Assembly (NCBI RefSeq): GCF_000313135.1 | Contig: NW_004457313.1 | Coordinates: 1,361,130-1,425,129 of the forward strand | From: Acanthamoeba castellanii str. Neff | Lineage: Eukaryota > Discosea > Longamoebia > Acanthamoebidae | DNA length: 64,000 bases | Direction: 5' to 3' | Position numbers and translations under genes: made by a program | In this document: positions 1 to 10,689 of the stretch, piece by piece | Layout: each line of letters begins with the position of its first letter | Numbering within the stretch: the stretch's first letter is position 1 | The notes under the pieces: generated by a model | Databases searched by the model: none | What the model saw: the letters and a program-made list of their open reading frames with translations, nothing else | Told to the model about the DNA's origin: nothing

Positions 1-83
1 ACCCAGTACTAACACCGCCTGGCGCAGCTTAACTTCGCTGTTCGGATGGGAAGCGGTGCTTTCTGCGCAGTATGGCCGTATCC
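1..83 (-). rRNA. 5S ribosomal RNA, partial (3' end off the window)
   Basis: Read on the minus strand from base 83, the sequence opens GGATACGGCCATACTGCG and continues through the conserved loop A/B/C segment (CCGATCC-like CCCATCCGAACAGCG, then AAGTTAAGC) to GTTAGTACTGGGT at base 1. This is the order and spacing of a eukaryotic 5S rRNA. From memory it matches the Acanthamoeba 5S type closely. About 83 of the usual 119-120 nt are present; the 3' third and the terminator lie outside the window. Pol III transcription from an internal promoter is expected from the family, but the C box is cut off here. Confidence 0.93.
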
Positions 84-198
84 ATCAACCATCAAGCTCT
101 CTGCCCGTCGGGTCCCCTCGGAGGCAAAAGGCGACGTGATGCATTTATCACTGCACGCGACTGGTTGCGTGACTGTTCAATTACAAGAGGTGCCGCTG

Positions 199-1711
199 TT
201 ATTCATGCAACATGGCGTCGATCTTCTGTAGGGCGGTGAGGGTGCCATCGTAGATGTGGATTACAGAGGCGGTGGTAGCGGGATCGCAGTCCACAGGCGT
301 TGGGTTGATGCGGACGATGGTGGCCCGTCCCTCGGGCAGCTCCTTCACCATTCTCTCAAAATGCACGCGCACCTGATGATTGATTCAAACCATGAGACAT
401 TTGGTGAGGTCACCATCATCATGACAGTTGAGGGTAGGTACCTTGGGCAGCCGCAGTCCTACACCGATCTCTAACAGCACGACCGAGGCCTTGGGGTCGT
501 CCTTCACCATTTGCTGCACGGCCTGGCACCAATTCATGAAGAGGGCCGACTCCTGCTCGTTCTCGATGAAGCAGTAATCTACAGATGACGTTGGATGTGA
601 GAAGCGGATATCAGATCTGGCAACCCAACAACAGCCAAAAACGTTTGGAGTATGTGGTGCGGTTTACCTCCGAAGCCGTAAATATTGGATCGGGCGAGCT
701 TGCCACAGTGGGAGCAGGTGGCGTGATTGCCCCAGTGGGTGGGGTCGACCGACGTGGGGCTAGAGCGAGGCGCACCCGCGGGCGCGGACATGTTCAGCTC
801 GTCGTACTCCATGGCGTAGTCCTGTGGCACCTCCCACGTCTTCTGGCAACACGGCCCATCGAAGTGCTTGAACGCCGGGCTCTTGCTGCCCATGGTACAG
901 TGAAAGAGGCATGTAATGTAAGCCAACGTACTGTGCAGCGGCAAAGAAGAACTTGCACGACGGTACGTACCTGCCCTCGCGCTTGAGGCCTGCACACTGC
1001 ACGCGCTCATAGGTGCCGTGAGCCTGAAACACCTGTGTCCACAGACACGCGCGTGGTCAATGGTGGTGAGACAAACACGGAACGGAGTGTGTGTGTGTGT
1101 GTGGCTGAACCTCTTCGGGATGGAACCCTGCGCGGAGAAAGAAGCCGTCCACGTTGGTGGTGAAGACGAACGTGCGCCCGGGCAGCGCGGAGACGCCGAG
1201 GCCCTCGAGCGATCTGATGCTGGTGGGGTCTCGCAGCTTGGCGTGCAGCGTACGCACAAGCTCGTCGGTCCCGGGTCCTTGCTGCTGCTGCGCGGGATAG
1301 AGGTCGTCCCGCCATCGGCGCAGGAGGTCGTAGCCGGCGTGGGGCCGCGCGGCACGGTACTTGGAGATGTTGAGCGCGGCCCACCCGAAGTAGCGCTCGG
1401 GGTTCTTGATCAGGAGGGACGGGTCGCATACATCACGGTAGTCCAGCTTGGTGCGCTGGAAGAACTCCAGCTTGGACACATCACCATAAACTACAGTGGC
1501 AACACACACGACACACGACACACGACACAAGTGAGACGTCGGCCATTGGCAGCTGTTAGTGGGAGGGTGAAGTTTGAGTACCAGGGAGGCCTGAGTCGGC
1601 CGACATGCCCGCGCCGGCACCGACCAGCAAGAAGGTGCCCTCCTTGATGGCCTTGGCTGCTCGGCGGTAAACTTCGTCACCACCCTCGTGCGCTTCGTGA
1701 CTACCCTCCAT
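199..1711 (-). CDS. Divergent Sir2-family protein, class M (SirTM)-like
   Basis: Six exons (1711-1582, 1490-1111, 1032-971, 885-668, 578-442, 372-199) join in frame to 366 residues. NAD-binding motif GAGAGMSADSGLP is near residue 30. The catalytic-core motif TTNVDGFFLRAGF, a His motif HGTYERVQC, a zinc-type CSHCGK and a late EIGVGLRLP follow in sirtuin order. The DFR motif of ordinary sirtuin deacylases is absent after SGLP. TTNVD, the xxGxYxxxQC pattern and the GVG motif instead resemble macrodomain-linked sirtuins, which act as ADP-ribosyltransferases on lipoylated carriers in bacteria and fungi. No macrodomain gene is adjacent. The sirtuin fold is well supported; the SirTM placement is inference from remembered motifs, and the substrate is unknown. 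Confidence 0.85.
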
Positions 1712-1987
1712 TTGTCGTCCTCGTTGTGTGTTGCTCGTCTGGTTGCGAGTGGTCGTATTTGTTGCCGAGCGCTTCAAGGATTGAGGGGCCGAGGCGGAAT
1801 GTCTGAGCTTCGCTGAAGCTGGAGCCAAGATGAAGAGAGCAATCAAGAAAACAGGGCAGGAAGAAAGAGAAAAGCCTGTGCATTAGAAAATCTGTCTCCG
1901 ATGTACATATTTACTTCCTCTTGCTCCTGCTGATCCTTTCCTCCTGCAGTGAAGAAATTGTCGAGCACAATCAGATCTCCGGGGTCG
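1712..1987. other. Spacer between L33 and the sirtuin-like gene
   Basis: Both flanking genes are read on the minus strand, so this stretch should hold the L33 3' UTR and the sirtuin promoter/5' UTR. Open frames here are short and show no domain signature. No convincing TATA box or repeat is seen. Confidence 0.5.
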
Positions 1988-2261
1988 TTAAAATGGCGGA
2001 GCTGTGCAAAGGGGGAAGCGCACCCGGAACAGGGTGTGGCTGCCGAGCATCGGGTCATATTTCTGAAGGAAGAGTTTGCGGGTGGCGGCCGGGTTCTTCG
2101 TGGTCGTGTAGAAGAAGCCGGTGCCGGCCATGCTCACGAGCTTCACCACCATATTCTAAGAATTCGGGGGGGGATTAATCAAATGCCTGCCGTCCCACCC
2201 GTGCGCATGCACGCCCACGCTGCCGTCCAATCCATACCTGATTCTTCTTTCCCTTCGCCAT
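1988..2261 (-). CDS. MRPL33: Mitochondrial ribosomal protein bL33
   Basis: Two exons (2261-2238 and 2155-1988) give 63 residues. The protein begins MAKGKKNQ and continues with VKLVSMAGTGFFYTTTKN, the bL33 signature (KLVSxAGTGxFYTTxKN), then KLFLQKYDP as in bL33. It is a component of the mitochondrial large ribosomal subunit. The C-terminus diverges from the usual HVLYKEAKI after DPMLGSHTLF and stops soon after. The frame upstream of the chosen ATG stays open and Arg-rich (an ATG lies about 75 nt upstream), so a short mitochondrial presequence may be encoded there. The gene is head-to-head with methionyl-tRNA synthetase, with only about 230 bp between start codons. Confidence 0.85.
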
Positions 2262-2495
2262 CTTGCTCCTTCGTTGGCTTCTGCGATTGTTTGCGGATTC
2301 AATCCAGACTATGCGCGGAATTTGAGTGCTCTGCATTCCAGGATAATTCTGCTTTTCGCAAGCTGCAAAAAGAAGGCAACGCCAGCACAGCATCGCTACT
2401 GAATCGATTCACCCCAAGCAACAGCACTCGCAACAAGACAACGCGCATCGATTAACAAAGGCACAGTGTTAGGATCAATCAAAGGTGAAGAGAAA
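2262..2495. promoter_or_regulatory. Shared divergent promoter of MRPL33 and MetRS
   Basis: The start codons of bL33 (minus) and methionyl-tRNA synthetase (plus) are 234 bp apart. This segment must contain both 5' ends. It is less GC-rich than the flanking exons. No clear TATA box is visible. Co-regulation of two translation genes is an inference from geometry only. Confidence 0.5.
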
Positions 2496-5244
2496 ATGGA
2501 GTGCGAAAAGACAAAGGAACAATTTGCGGAGGATCTTAAAGTGCTCGAAGATGGACAAGCCGTATTTCAGAAGGAATTCGTAGAGCTGAAGAAGGCCAAG
2601 GCCGACAAGGCCAAGATCGATGAAGTGCTGAACCGCCTCAAGGATGGCAAGGAGAAGATCGCTGCGCTGGTACGAGGTTGCTTCATTTAAATGCCCATTT
2701 ATTTCTAAATTTCTAATTATTATTTATCTAATGTTTCAACAGCAAAAAGAGTTCAAGGCGCTGTACCCTGAGGACACACTGTACGTTTTTACCTCCTACT
2801 CGCCACTATTTCTGTTACTGGCATTAATCCAACCACGCGATTTTTCAACATCAACAGCGGAGGCAAGGCCAAGGCGAAGCCTAAGGAAAAGAAGGAGCCC
2901 GTCGTCAAGAAGGAGAAGTTCGAGGTCGAGGTAGCCACCTACACCCTGCCCGAGGAGCTCCTCCCCGGTGTGGGCGTGGAGAGCACAAGTACGCCTTCCT
3001 CTCTCTCTCCTCACTCAGTGTTGTCGGTCGACAGCAAACTGACGGCCCGCACCGTTTGTGGCTGCAGACCCTATCTTGCCTGTGGACGACAAGCGCAACA
3101 TCCTCATCACCAGCTCGCTGCCCTATGTAAATAACGTTCCTCATCTGGGCAACATCATCGGCTGCGTCCTCAGCGCTGACGTCTTCGCCAGGTATGCTAC
3201 GGCATTCCCTTGTGAATCGCATGATAGTGGTTCTCACTTTAACCACGTTGCTGTGACCCCAGGTACTGCCGTCTCCGTGGCCACAACGTGATCTACATCT
3301 GCGGCACGGATGAGTACGGTACGGCCACCGAGACCAAGGCCCTCCAGGAGGGTATGACCCCGATCGAGGTGTGCAACAAGTACTACAAGGTGCACAGGGA
3401 GATCTACGAGTGGTTCGGCTGCCAGTTCGACAAGTTTGGCCGTACCACAACCGAACAGCAAACCACGTACCTTGTCCCCAGCCTCAGCATTTTAGGCCCT
3501 TGCTTTGCTTTTGTCGTTACGTATGCTCGAGACTGACTCCGTCTTCGTGCGATGTTTGCACACATATCAGGATTGCGCAGCAGATCTTCCTTGACATCCA
3601 GAAGAACGACTACCTGCTCACCCAGACGCTGGAGCAGCTCTACTGCCCTACGTGCGCCAAGTTCTTGGCGGATCGCTTCGTCGAGGGCACCTGCCCCAAG
3701 GAGGGATGCGGCTACGTTGACGCCCGAGGCGATCAGTGCGATCAGTGCGGAAGCCTTCTCAACCCCATCGAACTCGTCAACCCGCGTTGCAAGACCTGCG
3801 GCACCACGCCCGAGGTACGGTCCATCACCGGTTAACTCTCTCTCCCCATCGCTACGAACATCTGACATCGTGGATGATGTGAGTGCATTCAGCCTCGCTT
3901 CTCGGAGCACCTGTTCCTGGACCTGCCGCGGCTCGAAGGGCAGCTCAACGAGTGGGTCGACAAGTCCATCAGCCAGGGCACGTGGTCGCAGAACTCCATC
4001 TCGACGACCAAGGACAAGTGGCTCAAGGAGGGTCTCCAGCCGCGCTGCATCACCCGCGATCTCAAGTGGGGCACCCCCGTGCCTCTGGACAAGTACAAGG
4101 AGAAGGTCTTCTACGTGTGGTTCGACGCGCCCATCGGCTACATCTCCATCACCGCCAACTACACCGAAGAGTGGGAGAAGGTAACATAGTCTTTCCCTCT
4201 GTTGTCTCTGAGACCTGCTTACTTACCATCTGTCTGTACGCCGTGCGTTCACATAGTGGTGGAAGAACCCCAAGAACGTGGAGCTCCACCAGTTCATGGG
4301 CAAGGACAACGTTCCCTTCCACTGCGTCATCTTCCCGGCCTCCTTGATGGCCACCGGCGGCGACTGGACCCTCCTCCATTCCATCAGCACCACCGAGTAC
4401 CTCAACTACGAGAACACCCAGTTCTCCAAGAGCAGGTAATCTTCTACTCTTGCCCTCATCCCTTTGTTCGACATTACGCCATGGCTCTTCCTGACAGTGG
4501 CCATGTGCTTGTCTTGACAGAGGTACGGGCGTGTTCGGTGACGCGGCCAAGAACACGGGCATTCCGGCCGAAGTGTGGCGCTACTACCTGCTGGCCAACC
4601 GGCCCGAGACGTCGGACAGCGACTTCAACTGGGAGGACTTTGGTGCCAAGAACAACAACGAACTGCTGGCCAACCTGGGCAACTTCGTCAACCGCTGCCT
4701 CAAGTTCACCAAGGACCGCTTCGCGTCGACCGTGCCCGCGCTCGGCCAGCTCACTGAGGACGACCAGACCCTCATCAAGGAGGTCGACGAGCAGCTCGAG
4801 GTCTACGTCAAGGAGCTTGACCTCGCCAAAATGAAGGCGTCGCTCCAGGCGGCCATGCATATCTCGAGGCTCGGCAACTACTACCTCCAGAAGCAGGAGC
4901 CCTGGGTCCTCTTCAAGACCGACCCGCAGCGCTGCGCCACCGTGGTTCACGTGGGCCTCAACCTCGTCAAGCTGCTTACGGCGCTGCTCGAGCCGTTCAT
5001 GCCCCACTTCTCGGAGAAGGTGCTGCGCCAGATGCAGCTGGACCACTCCCAGATCCCCGACCGCTGGACGTTCGAGGTGGCCGCCGGCCACGTCATCAGC
5101 GACGCCGTGCCCATCTTCCGCCAGATCAAGGAGCAAGAGCTCAAGGAGTTCGCCCGCCGCTTCGCCGGCAAGCAGGAGCAGGAAGGCAAGGCCGAGGTCG
5201 TCAAGCCCAAGGCTGTCCCCGCCGCCTCTTCCTCGTCTGCCTAG
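2496..5244 (+). CDS. MARS1: Methionyl-tRNA synthetase, cytosolic, with N-terminal WHEP domain
   Basis: Nine exons (2496-2669, 2743-2780, 2858-2988, 3068-3191, 3263-3466, 3571-3814, 3893-4180, 4257-4435, 4521-5244) join to 701 residues. Residues 1-60 form a helical WHEP-type tRNA-binding segment (Lys-rich, [20 protein letters not shown]), followed by a Lys-rich linker. The class I core then starts with [16 protein letters not shown] (HIGH motif as HLGN), carries the zinc-knuckle cysteines (CPTC, CDQCG, CKTCG) and the KMSKS motif as FSKSRGTG. The anticodon-binding helical domain follows and ends without an EMAPII or GST domain. It charges initiator and elongator tRNA-Met with methionine. Human cytosolic MetRS has its WHEP at the C-terminus; here it is N-terminal. 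Confidence 0.96.
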
Positions 5245-5329
5245 TAGTCGCCTCCCCCCAATCGTGTGATCCCTTTTAATCATTCGATCTCTACCCTTTT
5301 TACATCTTTCATCTTTTCGCAAGATTGAT

Positions 5330-6282
5330 TTACGGCCGGTCTAGTTCTGCTCGTTTCCGTTTCGACTTTGTGCGACCCAGCTCAGGCGAGTCGGGCTTGG
5401 CTTTTCGCTGGTGGTGGGCCGCGGCGGTCGCCCCGGCAGCGATGGCGGCGCGGAGCTCCTTGAGGATGCGCTTGCGGTGGCCGAGAGTGGTGATGCCCAT
5501 GTCCTCGACGAGGGCGGTGTCGGTCAGTGCGGTCAGTCGTCGGCCGTCGATGCGGTGGTCGACGAACACCTGGCGGTAGTCGGCCAACTGGATGAGCTTG
5601 AGCCAGTCGCACACATCGCGCTCCGACCACTGGGCCACCGCGGGCCGGCCGCGCAGTCGCCGGCGCGATGAGTGGCGGGCCTCGGCGGTGCGTCGCAGGA
5701 TCTGCTTGCGGTGGCCCCACTTGCTGACGCCCATCTCGCGCAGGGCCACCTCGTCGAGCAAGAGCAGCCGGCGCCCCGTGATGCCGCCCAGCTCGAACTG
5801 GGCGCTGTACTCGGCCAGGCCGCACATCCTCAGCCAGGTCGCGACCTCGTCTGGCGTCCAAGTGCGCGGGTCTGCAAAGAGCGAAGAGGGAACGATCAAA
5901 ATATAGGACACAAAACGAAGCGTCGACTGGCCAAAAAGATGGGTAGACACCGAGATCAAGGAAGAAGCAGGAGTTGTTGATTCCCCGTAGGCGGCGGAGC
6001 AGGCGCTTGCGGTCGCCCAGCCTCTCTACGCCGAGACAGCTAAGGGTGAGGTCGTCCAGTCGCAGCAGGTACTGCCCGTCCACTCCACACGAGCGTAGGC
6101 ATTCGCGCACGTCCTGCTCGAACCCCAGCTTCAGCAGCCACAGTTCCACTTGATCTGTGTCCCAACCATGAACCACTGCGCCACGAGGGCAGCTTCGGGT
6201 CAGGCAAGTAATCAACACAAGGCAAGAAAGACAGGACGAAGAGGAGCGAGAACTCACGGCCTACGCTCGGTGGTGCTGACAT
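5330..6282 (-). CDS. Triple SAM-domain protein
   Basis: Three exons (6282-6258, 6175-5951, 5871-5330) join in frame to 263 residues. Three SAM domains follow each other with almost no linker: residues about 11-75 (HGWDTDQVELWLLKLGF to LGDRKRLLRRL), 90-155 (WTPDEVATWL to WGHRKQIL) and 170-235 (WSERDVCDWLKLIQLADY to LGHRKRILKEL). Each ends in the typical LGxRKxIL helix 5. A short basic tail follows. No catalytic domain is present, so it is probably a polymerising or scaffolding adaptor, perhaps for the SAM kinase next door. The start ATG at 6282 gives a clean exon 1; the frame is open further upstream, but without a better start. Confidence 0.85.
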
Positions 6283-6577
6283 GTTGGCTGGTTGATTGAT
6301 ACAACTTTGGGTCTTGGGCAGAGAACATGAATCTTGGTCGTGTCCTTTGGGCGAATTCGAGGAGATGGCTCCGCCAATGGCGCAAGACATGACCCAGCAC
6401 AGCGTCAAGATGTTGGTGATGCTCGTGGCGCACCACGTGGGTGGCAGATCAATTATGACATGTGGTTGTAACAAAATTGACCTTAGAAAGCGTGTACGTA
6501 GGTCGAGAACATTCTGTGTCCTGGCGGTGGCCACTGCAGTGAAGGGAAGCTCTCGCTCTGCTTCGCCGTTGGATGAG

Positions 6578-6675
6578 TGACGTAGGTGGTGACGTGACCC
6601 AAGCCATCCTCTACGTCAGCGCTTGCGTAAGTAGTGACGTACCCCTAACCGTCCTTGACGTCAACACTTACGTCA
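6578..6675. promoter_or_regulatory. Cluster of six TGACGT (CRE/ATF-like) sites
   Basis: Within 98 bp the hexamer TGACGT or its complement occurs at 6578-6583, 6590-6595, 6613-6618, 6635-6640, inside a perfect palindrome TGACGTCA at 6656-6663, and at 6670-6675. TGACGT(CA) is the core recognised by bZIP factors of the CREB/ATF type. The cluster sits 300-400 bp upstream of the triple-SAM start codon (minus strand) and just past the 3' end of the SAM kinase gene. The sites are directly visible; function is inferred. Confidence 0.6.
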
Positions 6676-6835
6676 GTGCGCGCGAACGCCCACGTACCAA
6701 CAACAGCGGATTACGCAGTGCTCGCGTGTCTATCTATGATCCCAAGTGATCGCGCTGATTACTACAATTTCTGTCTCGCGAGATACAAAAAGGCCCACTT
6801 TTATGTCCGGACAAGCTGTGGTGCAACAAGAAGGT

Positions 6836-9800
6836 TTAGGTCCGCGCCTTGACTTTGCTCTTGTCGCCCGAGCCGGACCTCTTGGCGCGCATCTTGCCGG
6901 AATTGGGCAAGGGGGGCGCGGCGAGGGTGGTGGGCGAGTTGGTGGACGAGGACGAGAGCCGCCTCATCATCTCCTCGACCTTGGCATTCTGCTCCTCCAG
7001 CTCCTTGACCCGCTTGGCCAGGTCCTTGGACTTGCGCACCAGCTTCTCCTTCTTCTTCTTCTCCGACTTGCGCTTGAGCGTCTTTTGTCGCTTGTACTCC
7101 TGCTCCAGCACCGGCACCTAGCGACCATGCCACACGCCACACACAGCCAATGGCACGACACGACACACACTGAGCAATTGTGTCGACCACATTGGCGGAA
7201 TGCAGGCGCGATGTACGATTTGGTGGAAGTAGGGGCGGCTCATGAAGTCGCCGTCCCAACACATTTCGATCAGCGCCTTGATCGAGTTGGGACATTTCTA
7301 GAGAGAGATGGCATGAGCGTCAGCATTCGCGCAAAGAAGAGAGCGATGGTGCCGAGGAGAGAAAAATAGAAGGGACGAACCTGGGGCAGGGGTCCGGGCC
7401 GCTTGCCGGAGAGGACCGGGTAGACCAGCTGCGGCAGCGCCTTGCCGTCCCACGGCTTCCTGCGCGTGAACAGCTCCCACAGACTGCCCACACGTGAAAG
7501 GGGATTGTCAAAAAGGAAGAGAGCCAATACAAAGAACGAAAGCGAAGGTGGGGGGAGGGGCATACACGATGGCGAAGGAATAGACGTCGACACGCTCATC
7601 GGACTTGCCGCCATATCGGCCAGCCTCGTCGCTGTCGAGCAGCTCCGGCGCCTGTTTGTCACCAACGAATACCGTGAGCAGCCGAGCAAGAGGCACCCCT
7701 CTTAGTGCGTGTGCGTGTGCGTGTGCGTGTGCGTGTGCGTGTGCGTGTGCGTGCGTGTGTGTACCATGTAAGGAGCAGTGCCGTGGATGCCCTGGTGGGT
7801 GAGGGTGTGCTCCCGGGTCTTCGACAGACCAAAATCACAGATCTTGGGCCGCATGTGTTCGTCCAACAAAATGTTTTGCGGTTTCTGAGAAGGCACCATA
7901 TCGTCGGAGCTAAAATCAGCAAAGGCCATACAGTTCGGAGTCGAAAAGGAGGATGGATTGGAGGGACGCATACGAGATCGCGGTGGATGATCTTGGAAAG
8001 GTGGATGAAGTTCATGCCCTGCGCTATTCGCAGCGCGATGTTGGTCTTCTGCAGACGGTTGAGCTTCGTCTCCTTGGAGTGCAGCAGCTCGTGCAAGCTG
8101 CCTCCCTACAATCATCACGCCATGTTCGAGAACCCTCAGACCAGAGCACACGACAGAAATTTAGGAGGGACCGTACCTCCATGTACTCCATCATGAGAAG
8201 AAGATCTGGCGCGTCGCAGCAATAGGCCATCATCGCCACGATCGTGGGGTGTCGCAGCTTGCCCAGGATCTCCACCTCATTGCGGAAGTCGCTCATCACG
8301 CGCGACCTACCAACACGCGCGCCAATGAGGCGAGATATGAGCGTTCATGCAGCGAGGGTACAACAGGCGCTGTTGGCGTGTACCGGTTGAGTTCGACCAT
8401 CCGCATCTGCTTGAGGGCCACGCGCGTGCCTCGCCAGCTGGCTGAGTGCACCGAGCCCGAGGCCGTGACGGCGATCATGTCGCCCATCTCTAGCTCGTGC
8501 CGCTCGAACGTGGGCAGCGGCAGATGCACACCCTGCGGTCCTGTTGGAGACACCACCAAAATGCGCGGATCGGAGTTATTTTCGCGCACCAGCCACGCGG
8601 AGGGAGGTGGGGCGAACGTTTGGCCAGGTCGCTCGGGGTATCGAAGGGTTCGAGCTCGCTGATGGAGACCTCGGACTCGTTCAGGGACGTCCGCGACTCG
8701 GAAGTCCGCTTGCGCGATGAGTGCGAGTCCTCCGACTCGTTCTGCGAGGCCTCGCTCACCGAATCCGAGCGCTTCCTCCCCTTGGCGCGCGATCTGATGT
8801 CGTGTGTCGTGTTATGTTAGATTGTGTTTGGAATCACCCAAAGATTTCAAACAATCGTGGAACGGGTTCGCTGCATATGCGTACCCTTTCCTCTTCTTCT
8901 CGGTCGAGGGGTGCTTGGCGTCGAACTCGCTCACATATTTGGCGATGTCGATGTCCAACGGACCCGAGCTCCTGCGTTCCCTGCTGCCCTTCTGTGTCCG
9001 CAGCCGCGGCGACGTCGGCGGCGGCGATCGCGTCGCCTGCCTCGACGATCCGGGCGGGGTCGGTGCCACCGCAGCCGCCGCCGGCGCAGGCGTCGGCTTG
9101 GCCGACTCGCCGGCCTTGCCTTCCTTCTTCTTGGCCGAGCCGCCCCACTTAAGGAGGCTCTTGGCCTTGAGGTGCTTGTGGCTGGATTTCTTCGCGTCGG
9201 CCGCCGCCGGCTCGTCAGGCAGGGCGTCGGGCGCAGCGGCCGCGTCGCGCCGGGAGTTGAACGGCGACTTTTTGGCGTTGTAGAGCGGAATGCCGGGGAA
9301 GGGCGAGGCCGGCGTCGATTCAACTTTGTTGCTACCGCTGCCGTTCGTCTTCTCCTTCTTTCCTTTGGTCTTCTCCTGCGGCGGCGCCTGCTTGGCCTTG
9401 GCTGCGGCGGGAGGCGCGGCGCGAAGGATGATGACTTCGTTGTCCACATCGTCGTCTTCGCTTTCGTCTTCGCTGTCGTCGTCATCATCTGTGTCGTCGC
9501 TGTCGTCTTCGTCATCGTCGTTCTCTCCCCTGATCTCCTCGTCGTCCTCGGCGATGGTGCCGGTGTCGCTGGCGTCGCCCTCGCGCGGGGAGAGCGGGCT
9601 GGGAATGATACCCATCTCCTCGTAGAGCTCCTCCATGGCCTTCTTGCCGTGGGCCTTTCGCCGCAGGCCCGTCACCTGCTGCATCACCCACTTACGCTGC
9701 ACTGTCGAGGCAATCCCTGTTCGCCCGAGCCCGACTGGTAAGCAAACCATCGGGGGGGGGGCAAAGAAAGAACGAAGACGAGGAGTGGGGGGAGGGAAGG

Positions 9801-10176
9801 GAAGAACGAAGGCGACGCTGAAGAAGAGGACGAAGGGTGACACATGGCACAGCGAAAAACGGAAGGGAAGGAGAGCGCACCCATTTCAATAAGGTCCTCG
9901 TTGTCGAGGTCGAGAAGGTCTTCGCCCAGAATCTGGTGTTTGCGGAAGGCGCTGCGGTAGGTTCCGCAACCGATGCCGTCCAACCACCGACCCACCTCCT
10001 CCTCGCCCCACTTTGTCACGTCCAGTCCCCCCGACCCGCCTGAACCCAAAAACAATTAATTTCCCTCCAATTATGAAGATTTGGGAGATTAAATGGGTCA
10101 TGAAAGTACCTGGCGAGTGGGGACCCATTCTGCCAGGAGAGGCGGGAGGGACCCTAAGCTTGCTCCTTTCCGTCAT
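6836..10176 (-). CDS. SAM-domain protein kinase (TKL-like)
   Basis: A multi-exon gene starts MTERSKLRVPPASPG at 10176. Exon 2 encodes a SAM domain (VTKWGEEEVGRWLDGIGCG to LLDLDNEDLIEMG). A long linker of acidic (Asp/Glu runs near 9500), Lys-rich and Ser-rich stretches follows. The kinase domain has VALKQM (ATP-binding Lys), IIHRDLKPQN split by an intron, ICDFGLSK, GTAPYM, a PELL motif and DERVDVYSFAIV. The Gly-rich loop (VTASGSVHSASW) is degenerate, but Lys, HRD and DFG are intact, so activity is likely. A basic coiled coil (KRKSEKKKKEKLVRKSKDL) closes the protein. It resembles the Dictyostelium/Acanthamoeba TKL kinases with accessory SAM domains. It lies beside two other SAM genes. Confidence 0.85.
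7705..7762. repeat. (GTGTGC)n simple repeat in an intron of the SAM kinase
   Basis: About ten copies of a GTGTGC/GTGCGT hexamer lie between the exon encoding the activation segment and the exon beginning with the PELL motif. The array is purine-pyrimidine alternating, and it is spliced out of the inferred mRNA. Confidence 0.85.
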
Positions 10177-10689
10177 CTGTTCTATGATACAAGCACCGCC
10201 TCTGCTGTTTCGGTGGTCAGGGTGGGGTCAGGTTTGCGTTGGTGGGACAGGAAACGAAATACCCGGAGTTGTTGAACAAAGAGGGCCACCAAAAGATGAA
10301 GATGGACGCTCACTAGAGTGGTTGAATGGTATTTTGGGGCCGTTATCGAAGGGGTCAGTTTGTCAAACCCAGCTTTTTGCCGGGGTGAAGGGGAGGGTAA
10401 CGGCTAAGGAACGCCTGGACACGGCTTGGTGGTTGTTGTGTCGCGATTGTGGCAACACAGCTACGCGCGCTCTGCTGTGGCTGTTTGCCCGCGCACCTCA
10501 CGCAAGGCTCCGCGGTAAGCACGAGCGAAAAAGTTTGAACACACCTCGTCAGCACGTTTGATTCTCATAAACACGAAGGCGAAGGAGAAGAGCGAAGACG
10601 AAAGCGAAGGGAGAAATAAGCCCCCCCCCCGGCGCCCTGTATTAGTTAGTTATTAGTTCGTTCGGTGTTGGCAAGGTATCCTCCCTCCG
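10177..10689. promoter_or_regulatory. Divergent intergenic region between SAM kinase and SAM-PB1 genes
   Basis: The start codons of two SAM-domain genes point away from each other across 513 bp. The segment contains a poly-C run at about 10621-10630 and AT-rich patches near 10060-10090 and 10640-10665. No coding signature, RNA gene or clear TATA box is seen. Confidence 0.5.

Noticed and set aside
579..1683. Overlapping plus-strand frames at 585-1647 as genes
   Set aside because: They are antisense shadows of the sirtuin-like exons; the minus frames carry the conserved motifs and splice in frame.
1988..2030. A 22-nt intron near the end of bL33 that would extend the protein
   Set aside because: Too short for normal splicing and the added peptide does not resemble the bL33 C-terminus.
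6283..6534. Longer N-terminus of the triple-SAM protein
   Set aside because: The frame is open, but it begins at a non-ATG codon and its sequence is not SAM-like; the ATG at 6282 splices cleanly.
7705..7762. Possible CRISPR-like array
   Set aside because: Contiguous hexamers without spacers, in a eukaryotic intron; the same applies to the other arrays.
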